A stretch of DNA of 5,176 nt from Mesorhizobium sp. (GTDB lineage Bacteria; Pseudomonadota; Alphaproteobacteria; Rhizobiales; Rhizobiaceae): contig JAUYMV010000519.1 of assembly GCA_030698645.1 (NCBI GenBank), positions 1 to 5,176 of the forward strand, in the 5' to 3' direction. A program made the position numbers and the translations under genes. The stretch's first letter is position 1. Each line of letters starts with the position of its first letter. The notes beneath the pieces are model-generated. The model saw only the letters and a list, made by a program, of their open reading frames with translations, searched no databases and was not told the origin of the DNA. Below, one piece after another: positions 1 through 5,176 of the stretch.

Positions 1-54
1 ATCAAGCAGGCGCGCGAGCTGATCTCGATGACCATCGACCTGTTGAGGACATAG
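1..54 (+). CDS. flgC: Flagellar proximal rod protein FlgC, C-terminal end (partial)
   Basis: Only the last 17 codons and a TAG stop are present; the gene is cut by the left edge. The visible tail reads IKQARELISMTIDLLRT. This fits the C-terminal helix of rod proteins of the FlgB/FlgC/FlgG family, which packs against the N-terminal helix in the rod. FlgC forms part of the proximal rod crossing the periplasm and is exported by the flagellar type III system. The assignment to FlgC rather than FlgB rests partly on context: in rhizobial flagellar operons flgC lies directly before fliE, and here fliE starts 7 bases after this stop. The fragment is too short to settle the family by itself. Confidence 0.8.
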   Translation: MKQARELISMTIDLLRT

Positions 55-61
55 TCGGATC

Positions 62-376
62 ATGATCGGCAGCATCTCACCCCTCGAGCGGCTCCTCACC
101 GGCGGCATGCAGCCAGGCCAGGTCGGCGGCGCTGCGGCGTCCTCGGCCGCCGATGTCGGCGCATCCTTCGCATCGGCGCTCGCCAACGCCGCCGGCCGCA
201 CCATCGAGACCCTCCAGTCCGCCGACAAGATCTCGATCCAGGCGCTGCAGGGCGAGGTGCCGACCCGCGACGTCGTCGACGCGGTGATGAGCGCCGAACA
301 GGCGCTGCAGACCTCGATCGCCATCCGCGACAAGATCGTCAGCGCCTACCTCGAAATCAGCCGCATGGCGATCTGA
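62..376 (+). CDS. fliE: Flagellar hook-basal body protein FliE (MS-ring/rod junction)
   Basis: FliE is a small type III-exported protein that joins the MS ring (FliF) to the proximal rod and is needed early in export. At 104 residues it equals the enterobacterial protein in length. The N-terminal half (about residues 1-50) is Ala/Gly/Ser-rich and poorly conserved, without a cleavable signal peptide. The C-terminal half is diagnostic: residues 57-104 form two helices ending in [17 protein letters not shown], matching the family's R-(N/D)-K-(L/I)-V-x-AY-x-EI-x-RM pattern (Arg89, Lys91, Tyr96, Glu98, Met102). The ATG at 62 lies 7 bases after the flgC stop. A GAGGA at 45-49 inside the flgC tail is the best ribosome-site candidate, but its 12-base spacing is long. 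Translation is probably coupled to flgC. Confidence 0.95.
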   Translation: MIGSISPLERLLTGGMQPGQVGGAAASSAADVGASFASALANAAGRTIETLQSADKISIQALQGEVPTRDVVDAVMSAEQALQTSIAIRDKIVSAYLEISRMAI

Positions 377-382
377 AGGAAA
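376..382 (+). promoter_or_regulatory. Ribosome binding site of flgG
   Basis: AAGGAAA begins on the last base of the fliE stop codon and ends 8 bases before the ATG at 391. It is a good Shine-Dalgarno match and one of the clearest in the window. It supports 391 as the start of flgG over the in-frame ATG at 421 (Met11). Confidence 0.7.
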
Positions 383-390
383 CCCGGACC

Positions 391-1176
391 ATGAGAGCAC
401 TCGCCATCGCCGCCACGGGCATGAATGCCCAGCAGCTCAATCTCGAAGTCATCGCCAACAACATCGCCAACATCAACACGACCGGCTTCAAGCGCGCGCG
501 CGCCGAGTTCGCCGACCTGCTCTACCAGGTCGAGCGCCTGCAGGGCGTACCGAACCGCGCCAATTCGAGCGTCGTCCCGGAAGGCGCCCATATCGGTCTC
601 GGCGTCAAGACGGCGGCGGTGCGCAACCTGCACATCCAGGGATCGCTGACCAGCACGGGCAACAAATACGACCTCGCGCTCGTCGGCTCCGGCATGTTCC
701 AGATCGAGGGTTCGGACGGCCAGACGCTCTACACGCGCGCCGGCGCCTTCAACACCAACGCGACCGGCCAGATGGTCACCGTCGACGGCTACCCGGTCAT
801 ACCGGCCATCACGGTCCCCGTCGACGCGGCCGAGGTGATCGTCAACAAGACCGGCCAGGTATTCGTGCGGCTCGACGGCCAGGTCCAGTTGCAGGAGATC
901 GGCCAGCTGACGCTTGCGACCTTCGCAAACGAGGCCGGCCTCGCGCCGCTCGGCGACAATCTGTTCGGCGAGACCGAAGCCTCCGGCGCGGCGGTGGTCG
1001 GCGTTGCTGGCGACCCCGGCTTCGCGAGCGTCGAGCAGGGCTATCTCGAGAACTCCAACGTCGACCCGGTCAAGGAGATCACCGACATGATTTCCGCGCA
1101 GCGCGCCTACGAGATGAATTCCAAGGTCATCAAGGCGGCCGACGAAATGGCCGCCACGATCTCGCAGTCGAGGTAG
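391..1176 (+). CDS. flgG: Flagellar distal rod protein FlgG
   Basis: FlgG builds the distal rod, the drive shaft through the P and L rings. It is 261 residues, against 260 in Salmonella. The N-terminal rod motif is clear: residues 20-35 ([16 protein letters not shown]) match the flagellar basal-body rod consensus with its N-N-x-A-N and T-x-G-F-K-R core. The following [12 protein letters not shown] (about 42-53) falls in the FlgG-specific segment that separates FlgG from the hook protein FlgE and from FlgF. The central domain carries YTRAGAF and the G-Q-x-V-T-V-D-G-Y pattern. The C-terminal helix contains [19 protein letters not shown] and [11 protein letters not shown], the signature shared by FlgG/FlgE/FlgK. 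There is no signal peptide, consistent with type III export. The start at 391 is set by AAGGAAA at 376-382. It sits 14 bases after fliE and 4 bases before flgA. Confidence 0.97.
   Translation: MRALAIAATGMNAQQLNLEVIANNIANINTTGFKRARAEFADLLYQVERLQGVPNRANSSVVPEGAHIGLGVKTAAVRNLHIQGSLTSTGNKYDLALVGSGMFQIEGSDGQTLYTRAGAFNTNATGQMVTVDGYPVIPAITVPVDAAEVIVNKTGQVFVRLDGQVQLQEIGQLTLATFANEAGLAPLGDNLFGETEASGAAVVGVAGDPGFASVEQGYLENSNVDPVKEITDMISAQRAYEMNSKVIKAADEMAATISQSR
1170..1174 (+). promoter_or_regulatory. Ribosome binding site of flgA, overlapping the flgG stop
   Basis: GAGGT spans the last sense codons of flgG and the first base of its TAG stop, 6 bases before the GTG at 1181. It matches the 3' end of 16S rRNA well. 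It is the main reason to accept the GTG start, together with the intact signal peptide that this start gives. Confidence 0.65.
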
Positions 1177-1180
1177 CCGG

Positions 1181-1651
1181 GTGGCGCCGTCCCTCCTCAG
1201 GCTCGTCGCCGCCGCGGTTCTGGCGGCTGGCGTCCTCGCAGGCGCGGCGCCCGCGTCCGCGGAGGGCGTGGTCATCGTCGTCAACCGCATCATCTACCCG
1301 GGCGAGACGATCGGCCCGGATGCCATCGAAGAAGTTGCCTTCGCCCCCGCCAAGCCGCTCACCTCGCCGGTCGCGACCTTGGCCGAGGACGTCGAGGGCA
1401 AGGTCGCGCGGCGAACCCTCCTGCCCGGCAAGCTGATCCCGGTCAGTTCGCTGCGCGAGCCGTTTCTGGTCCAGGCGGGCTCGCCCGTGGCGGTTCTCTT
1501 CGTCCAGGGCGGCCTGACCATTGCCGCCACGGCGGTTCCGCTCGAGCCGGGCGCCATCGGCGCTGTCGTCAAGCTGCGCAACATCGACAGCGGCAAGGTG
1601 TTCAGCGGCATCGTGATGGCCGACGGCACGGTCAGGGTCGGCGCGACATGA
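1181..1651 (+). CDS. flgA: Flagellar P-ring assembly chaperone FlgA
   Basis: FlgA is a periplasmic chaperone that assists polymerisation of FlgI into the P ring. The predicted product has 156 residues. Residues 1-27 form a Sec signal peptide (Arg7, an Ala/Leu/Val-rich core, then APASA with cleavage likely before Glu28). The mature protein starts with a SAF-type domain: NRIIYPGETIGPDAIEEV at 35-52 is the typical 'x-x-G-x-x-I-x-x-x-x-L/I' opening. It continues through EGKVARRTLLPGKLIPVSSL to the closing beta-domain, with the family's G-x-x-V-x-(L/V)-R-N-x-x-S-G-K-V pattern in GAVVKLRNIDSGKVFSG. It is shorter than the enterobacterial protein (about 219 residues) and lacks most of its N-terminal domain, which appears usual in rhizobia. 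It starts with GTG; no in-frame ATG would leave a signal peptide. Its TGA overlaps the flgI start by 4 bases, so chaperone and client are translationally coupled. Confidence 0.92.
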   Translation: MAPSLLRLVAAAVLAAGVLAGAAPASAEGVVIVVNRIIYPGETIGPDAIEEVAFAPAKPLTSPVATLAEDVEGKVARRTLLPGKLIPVSSLREPFLVQAGSPVAVLFVQGGLTIAATAVPLEPGAIGAVVKLRNIDSGKVFSGIVMADGTVRVGAT

Positions 1652-2751
1652 GACGCTTCCTGCTTGCCGCGCTCGCATGCGTCCTGGCCTTCGGCGGACC
1701 GGCGACGGCTGCCTCGCGCATCAAGGACATCGCCACGCTGCAGAGCTCGCGCGACAATCAGCTGATCGGCTACGGTCTCGTCATCGGGCTGCAGGGCAGC
1801 GGCGACAATCTGCGCAGCGCCCCGTTCACCGAACAGTCGATCCGCGCCATGCTGCAGAACCTCGGCATCGCGACCGAGGGCGGCCGGTCGCGCGCCAAGA
1901 ACGTGGCGGCGGGCATCGTCACCGCGAACATGCCGGCCTTCGTGCAGTCGGGCTCGCGCATCGACGTCAGCGTGTCGTCGCTCGGCGACGCCACCTCGCT
2001 GTCCGGCGGCACCCTTGTCATGACGCCGCTGCGCGCGCCCGATGGCGACATCTACGCCGTAGCGCAGGGTCCCGTCTTCGTCTCCGGCTTCACCGCCAAG
2101 GGCGACGCCGAGACCGTCACCAAGGGCGTGCCGACGTCCGGGCGGGTTCCGAACGGCGCCATCGTCGAGCGCGAGGTGGCCGCCCAGTTCGGCGATGTCG
2201 CGATGCTCACCCTGCAGCTGCGCAATGCCGACTTCTCGTCCGCGTTGAAGATCGCCGACGCCATCAACAACTTCTCCATGAACCGCTTCGGCAAGCGCGT
2301 CGCGCACGAGCAGGATTCGCGCACCATCGTCATCAAGCGTCCGGACGGCATTTCAACGACCCGCTTCGTCGCCGAACTGGAGAATCTTGCCGTCGAGACG
2401 GACGCCCCGGCGCGCGTCGTCATCGACGAGCGCACCGGCACGATCGTCATCGGCCAGGCGGTGAAGATCTCGAAGGTCGCGATCAGCTACGGCGCGCTGA
2501 CCGTGCGCATCACGGAAATGCCGAAGGTCGTGCAGCCGGAGCCCTTCTCGCGCGGCGAGACCGAGGTGGAACCCTCGACAGCCATCGCGGCGGACCAGGA
2601 ATCGATGCAGGTCGCCACCCTCGACGGTCCCGATCTCGAAGCTCTGGTCTCCGGCCTGAACCGCATCGGCGTCAAGCCGGACGGCATCATTGCCATCCTG
2701 CAAGGCATTAAATCGGCCGGCGCCCTGCAGGCAGACCTCATCCTTCAATAG
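1648..2751 (+). CDS. flgI: Flagellar P-ring protein FlgI
   Basis: FlgI forms the P ring, the bushing around the rod in the peptidoglycan layer. It has 367 residues, a normal family length. Residues 1-22 are a Sec signal peptide (two Arg after Met, a hydrophobic core, and GPATAA before SRIKDIA). Right after it comes the family hallmark RIKDIATLQ, then NQLIGYGLVIGLQGSGDN (about 38-55), then FTEQSIRAML. The centre has MTPLRAPDGDIYAVAQGP and SGRVPNGAIVERE. The C-terminus has LVSGLNRIGVKPDGIIAILQ followed by GALQADLILQ, again canonical. The start is ATG within ATGA overlapping the flgA stop. An AGGG at 1634-1637 is only a weak ribosome site, so coupling to flgA probably dominates. The mature protein has no cysteine; the only one (Cys11) is in the signal peptide. 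Confidence 0.97.
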   Translation: MRRFLLAALACVLAFGGPATAASRIKDIATLQSSRDNQLIGYGLVIGLQGSGDNLRSAPFTEQSIRAMLQNLGIATEGGRSRAKNVAAGIVTANMPAFVQSGSRIDVSVSSLGDATSLSGGTLVMTPLRAPDGDIYAVAQGPVFVSGFTAKGDAETVTKGVPTSGRVPNGAIVEREVAAQFGDVAMLTLQLRNADFSSALKIADAINNFSMNRFGKRVAHEQDSRTIVIKRPDGISTTRFVAELENLAVETDAPARVVIDERTGTIVIGQAVKISKVAISYGALTVRITEMPKVVQPEPFSRGETEVEPSTAIAADQESMQVATLDGPDLEALVSGLNRIGVKPDGIIAILQGIKSAGALQADLILQ

Positions 2752-2760
2752 GCAGCATCT

Positions 2761-3291
2761 ATGCTCGACCCCCACAACACTCCAGGTCTCCGCAAGCAAG
2801 CCATCGCTCTGGCCGTCGGCGCTCTCGCGGCGCTTGGCGCCTCGGCCGGTCCGGCGACGACAGAGGCCTTGACGGCCGCGCCCACGGCCGGCGTCAGCGA
2901 CGAGATCCAGCGCTTCTGCGGCAATGTTGCCGACGCCGCGCGCGACCGGCGCTACGCGATCCAGGCCCAGGAGCTCGAGGCGCTGAAGACCGAGATCGAC
3001 GTCCGCGTCCAGCAGCTCGAAGCCAAGCGGGCCGAATACGAAAAGTGGATGACGCTGCGCCAGGAGTTCATGGATCACGCTTCCGAGAACGTCGTGAAGA
3101 TCTACGCGCGGATGAAACCGGACGCGGCCGCCGAGCGGCTCGCGGAGATGAAGGCGGACCTCGCCGCAGCCATCCTGCTGAAGCTCGAGGTCAAGCAGTC
3201 CGGACTGATCATGAACGAAATGGAACGAACCGTCGCAGCCAAGCTGACCAGCATCATGGCGAGCGCGGCAAACGGAGATAATCCGACGTGA
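2761..3291 (+). CDS. motE: MotE-like periplasmic chaperone for motor protein MotC
   Basis: In Sinorhizobium meliloti MotE is a periplasmic chaperone that stabilises MotC, an extra motor protein associated with the MotB side of the stator in rhizobia. This 176-residue product matches it in place (between flgI and flgH) and architecture. Residues 10-30 give a basic start (Arg11, Lys12) and a hydrophobic Ala/Leu core typical of a signal peptide, followed by a Thr/Ala/Pro-rich stretch. Residues 60-100 are a charged, heptad-like helix, probably a coiled coil. Residues 115-143 (YARMKPDAAAERLAEM, then AAAILLKL) resemble the MgtE N-terminal/FliG-like helical repeat with its M-x-P-x-x-A-A-x-x-L core. 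The single cysteine is Cys53. The start ATG lies 9 bases after flgI with only a weak AGG upstream; its TGA overlaps the flgH GTG. The family is well supported; the MotC client is inferred from homology, as motC is not in the window. Confidence 0.85.
   Translation: MLDPHNTPGLRKQAIALAVGALAALGASAGPATTEALTAAPTAGVSDEIQRFCGNVADAARDRRYAIQAQELEALKTEIDVRVQQLEAKRAEYEKWMTLRQEFMDHASENVVKIYARMKPDAAAERLAEMKADLAAAILLKLEVKQSGLIMNEMERTVAAKLTSIMASAANGDNPT
3274..3277 (+). promoter_or_regulatory. Ribosome binding site of flgH
   Basis: GGAG inside the end of motE lies 10 bases before the GTG at 3288. It supports that GTG as the flgH start, as does the lipobox, which would lose its signal sequence if the next in-frame ATG (3321, Met12) were used. 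Confidence 0.5.
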
Positions 3292-3992
3292 GGAAACTCC
3301 TCCTTGTTACCGCAACAGGCATGGCGCTCGCCGGCTGCGGCGCCAACCTTGCCGAAGTGGGCAAGCCGCCGGTGCTTTCCGCGGTCGGCACCGGGCTCGA
3401 GCACAGCACCCGCTCCGCCCACTATTATCCCAAGGCGCCGCCTCCTCCGGTCCAGCGCTATTCCCTGTGGGATGACCGCCAGAGCAATCTGTTCACCGAT
3501 GCCAGGGCGCTGTCGATCGGCGACGTCCTGACCGTCTCGATCTCGATCAACGACAAGGCCAAGTTCAGCAATGAATCCGAACGCAGCCGCACGGCGGCGC
3601 GCAGTATCGGCATAGCCGGCGACTATGATCTCGGCGGCGTCGGCAACAGCGGCTCGGCCGGCCTGGACATCAATTCCTCGACGAAGTCGGCCGGAAACGG
3701 GCAGACCGCGCGTTCCGAAAACCTCCGCCTCTCCGTCGCCGCGATCGTCACCGACGTGCTGCCGAACGGCAATCTCGTGATCAGCGGCACGCAGGAGGTC
3801 CGCGTCAACGCGGAACTTCGCGTGCTGACGATCGCGGGCATCGTTCGGCCAGCCGACATCGGGGCGGCGAACACGATCTCCTACGAACGGATCGCCGAGG
3901 CGCGCATTTCCTATGGTGGCCGCGGGCGGCTGACCGAGGTCCAGCAGCCGCCCTACGGCCAGCAGATTCTCGATCAACTGTCGCCGTTCTAG
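3288..3992 (+). CDS. flgH: Flagellar L-ring lipoprotein FlgH
   Basis: FlgH forms the L ring in the outer membrane. The 234-residue product (family usually about 220-240) begins with a lipoprotein signal: MRKLLLVTATGMALAGC, with lipobox LAGC and the lipidated residue Cys17. The +2 residue is Gly, not Asp, as expected for outer-membrane sorting. A Pro-rich stretch (APPPPV, about 50-55) precedes the conserved SLWDDRQSNLFTDARA (59-74; family S-L-W-x-x-x-x-x-x-L-F-x-D-x-R-A) and IGDVLTVSI. The middle (about 100-140) is Ser/Gly/Asn-rich. The second half has the beta-rich core DVLPNGNLVISG and QEVRVN, and the C-terminus shows EARISYGGRGRLTEVQQP ending in SPF, the expected A-R-I-x-Y-x-G-x-G and terminal P-F. 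It starts with GTG and overlaps the motE stop by 4 bases. fliL follows after 18 bases. Confidence 0.97.
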   Translation: MRKLLLVTATGMALAGCGANLAEVGKPPVLSAVGTGLEHSTRSAHYYPKAPPPPVQRYSLWDDRQSNLFTDARALSIGDVLTVSISINDKAKFSNESERSRTAARSIGIAGDYDLGGVGNSGSAGLDINSSTKSAGNGQTARSENLRLSVAAIVTDVLPNGNLVISGTQEVRVNAELRVLTIAGIVRPADIGAANTISYERIAEARISYGGRGRLTEVQQPPYGQQILDQLSPF

Positions 3993-4000
3993 GGGGGATC

Positions 4001-4004
4001 AGGT
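4001..4004 (+). promoter_or_regulatory. Probable ribosome binding site of fliL
   Basis: AGGT ends 6 bases before the ATG at 4011 in the 18-base flgH-fliL gap, the longest gap in the window. A purine run AGGGGGG at 3991-3997, starting inside the flgH stop, could also pair with 16S rRNA but is spaced 13 bases away. Which one is used cannot be decided by eye. Confidence 0.4.
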
Positions 4005-4010
4005 CAGGGC

Positions 4011-4520
4011 ATGGCCAAGGCGGTCGCCATTGTCGATCCGAACGCACCGGCGGCCAAGGGGCCGTCGATCGTCGTTCAGATCGCCATCCTGCTGGTCTTG
4101 ACGGGAATCGCGGCGGGCATCGGCCTGTTTGCCGGCAATGTCCTGAATGGCTCGCCGGAGGCCTCGCACGGCAAGCCGGCCGGCGCCGCGCATGGCAAGA
4201 CCGAGCATGCCGGAGATCCCGCCGAGGCGGATGCCAAGCGCGGCATCGTCCAGCTGACCGCCATCACCACCAATCTCGCCGCGCCCGGTGACACCTGGGT
4301 GCGCATGGAGGCCGCCGTCGTCTTCGAGGGAGAACCGGACCTCGCCGTCGCCGACCTCGTCCAGCAGGACCTGATCGCCTTCCTGCGCACGGTGAAGCTG
4401 CACCAGGTCGAAGGCGCGAGCGGCTTCCAGCACCTCAAGTCCGACATGGAGGAGCGCGCCAGCATCCGCAGCGACGGCAAGGTGAAGGCGCTCCTCATCA
4501 AGACGTTGCTGTTCGAATGA
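4011..4520 (+). CDS. fliL: Flagellar basal body-associated protein FliL
   Basis: FliL is a single-pass inner-membrane protein whose periplasmic domain, of stomatin-like fold, surrounds or supports the MotA/MotB stator and affects torque. The product has 169 residues. A short cytoplasmic N-terminus (1-18) is followed by one membrane segment (about 19-42, from SIVVQIAILLVL to GLFAG). Then comes a Gly/Ala/His/Lys-rich linker (about 47-78) with His53, His61 and His66. The periplasmic domain (about 79-169) opens with IVQLTAITTNLAAPGDTWVRME, continues with the family-like VVFEGEPDLAVADLVQQDLIAFLRTV, and ends with KVKALLIKTLLFE, like the family's terminal V-x-x-(V/L)-L-(F/I)-x-x-(F/L) strand. Its TGA overlaps the fliP ATG by 4 bases. 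Sequence conservation in FliL is low; the identification leans also on its position directly before fliP, as in most flagellar operons. Confidence 0.93.
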   Translation: MAKAVAIVDPNAPAAKGPSIVVQIAILLVLTGIAAGIGLFAGNVLNGSPEASHGKPAGAAHGKTEHAGDPAEADAKRGIVQLTAITTNLAAPGDTWVRMEAAVVFEGEPDLAVADLVQQDLIAFLRTVKLHQVEGASGFQHLKSDMEERASIRSDGKVKALLIKTLLFE

Positions 4521-5176
4521 AGAAGATCTCCCTCGCGCTCCTCGTCTCGGTCGTCGCCACGCTGATCGCGGGTCAGGCCGCCGCCCAGACGATCGACCTT
4601 GGCCAGCTGACGCGCGGCGCCGACGGCCAGACGGTCGGCACGATCATCCAGCTCTTCGGACTGCTGACCGTCCTGTCGATCGCGCCCGGGCTTCTCATCA
4701 TGGTGACGAGCTTCACGCGCTTCGTCATCGCCTTCTCGATCCTGCGCGCCGGCATCGGCCTGCAGACGACGCCGGCGAACTTCATCCTGATCAGCCTCGC
4801 GCTGGTCATGACCTTCTATGTGATGGCGCCGACCTTCGACCGCGCCTGGGCGACCGGCGTCCGGCCGCTGATGAACAACGAGATCACGGAAACGGTGGCG
4901 CTGGAGCGGATTGCCGAGCCCTTTCGCGCCTTCATGCTGCGCAACGTACGCGACAAGGATTTCGCCCTGTTTGCCGACCTGGCGCGCGAGCGCGGACAGA
5001 ATGTCGTCGAGGGCGAGGTCGTCGATCTGCGCATCCTCGTCCCCGCGTTCATGATCTCGGAAATCCGCCGCGGATTCGAAATCGGCTTCCTGATCGTCCT
5101 GCCGTTACTCGTCATATATCTGGTCGTGGCGACGATCACCATGTCGATGGGCATGATGATGCTGCCGCCGACGGTG
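4517..5176 (+). CDS. fliP: Flagellar type III export gate protein FliP (3' end missing)
   Basis: FliP is the main subunit of the FliP-FliQ-FliR export gate, through which rod, hook and filament subunits leave the cytoplasm. The reading frame is open from ATG 4517 to the right edge (220 codons); about 25-30 residues are missing compared with the 245-residue Salmonella protein. Residues 1-23 form a signal peptide ending in QAAA, a known FliP trait. The family signatures are PGLLIMVTSFTRFVIAFSILR (57-77), TPANFILISLALVMTFYVMAP (85-105), EPFRAFMLRNVRDKD (134-148), and FMISEIRRGFEIGF (178-191). The methionine-rich MGMMMLPPT (211-219) matches the loop that forms the gasket of the closed pore. One oddity: the usual P-F-L-x-I-D reads PLLVIY at 196-201. 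The start overlaps the fliL stop (ATGA) with no clear ribosome site, suggesting translational coupling. Confidence 0.96.
   Translation, partial: MKKISLALLVSVVATLIAGQAAAQTIDLGQLTRGADGQTVGTIIQLFGLLTVLSIAPGLLIMVTSFTRFVIAFSILRAGIGLQTTPANFILISLALVMTFYVMAPTFDRAWATGVRPLMNNEITETVALERIAEPFRAFMLRNVRDKDFALFADLARERGQNVVEGEVVDLRILVPAFMISEIRRGFEIGFLIVLPLLVIYLVVATITMSMGMMMLPPTV

Noticed and set aside
492..503. Alternating GC run of six repeats, possibly a simple repeat or Z-DNA-prone site
   Set aside because: It encodes the Arg-Ala-Arg-Ala part of the conserved FlgG N-terminal region (FKRARAEF) and is explained by codon bias.
346..1293. Long minus-strand open frame of 315 codons opposite fliE/flgG/flgA
   Set aside because: It is the complement of well-identified genes in GC-rich DNA, where antisense frames often stay open. 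Its translation is rich in Arg, Asp and Ala without any recognisable domain, and no ribosome site or signal supports it.
1294..2307. Minus-strand open frame of 337 codons opposite flgA/flgI
   Set aside because: Same cause: it mirrors the coding frames of flgA and flgI, with skewed composition and no family resemblance.
1677..2711. Plus-strand open frame of 344 codons inside flgI
   Set aside because: It is an alternate frame of flgI with extreme Arg/His content; the flgI frame carries all of the conserved FlgI motifs and the signal peptide.
2752..2760. Possible transcription break between flgI and motE
   Set aside because: The gap is only 9 bases, with no hairpin or T tract; the genes appear co-transcribed.
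3102..3977. Minus-strand open frame of 291 codons opposite motE/flgH
   Set aside because: It lies opposite two confidently assigned genes, has no recognisable motif, and is explained by GC-rich codon bias.
3993..4010. Possible promoter or terminator in the flgH-fliL gap
   Set aside because: At 18 bases it is too short for a promoter, has no inverted repeat or T run, and is better explained as a ribosome-binding region.

Overview
The window is a compact, single-strand stretch of a flagellar operon from an alphaproteobacterium, most likely a member of the Hyphomicrobiales (Rhizobiales). The evidence for this is GC-rich DNA with G/C-ending codons, the gene order flgC-fliE-flgG-flgA-flgI-motE-flgH-fliL-fliP, which is the arrangement known from rhizobia such as Sinorhizobium meliloti, and above all a motE gene, which is characteristic of that group. 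I cannot name the genus from sequence alone.

Layout: bases 1-54 are the 3' end of flgC (proximal rod). fliE (62-376; MS-ring/rod junction) and flgG (391-1176; distal rod) follow. Next come the P-ring chaperone flgA (1181-1651) and the P-ring protein flgI (1648-2751). After these lie motE (2761-3291; chaperone for the periplasmic motor protein MotC), the L-ring lipoprotein flgH (3288-3992), the stator-associated fliL (4011-4520), and the first 220 codons of the export-gate gene fliP (4517 to the right edge, open-ended). Every gene is on the + strand. Gaps are 4-18 bases, and three junctions are 4-base stop/start overlaps (ATGA, GTGA, ATGA). There is no non-coding stretch of 20 bases or more, and I see no promoter, terminator, RNA gene, mobile element, repeat array or CRISPR. 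Transcription must start upstream of the window and continue beyond it.

The genes follow the assembly of the basal body: rod (FlgC, FliE, FlgG), then the P ring through the peptidoglycan (FlgA helping FlgI), then the L ring in the outer membrane (FlgH). MotE and FliL serve the torque-generating stator, and FliP is the core of the type III export gate through which rod subunits leave the cytoplasm. Signal peptides are visible on FlgA, FlgI, MotE and FliP, and a lipobox on FlgH. FlgG and FliE lack them, as expected for type III export substrates.

I did not find an undescribed system. The points most worth checking are a non-canonical patch in FliP, where the usual P-F-L-x-I-D motif reads P-L-L-V-I-Y with unusual codons, the single cysteine of MotE, and the absence of cysteine from mature FlgI.
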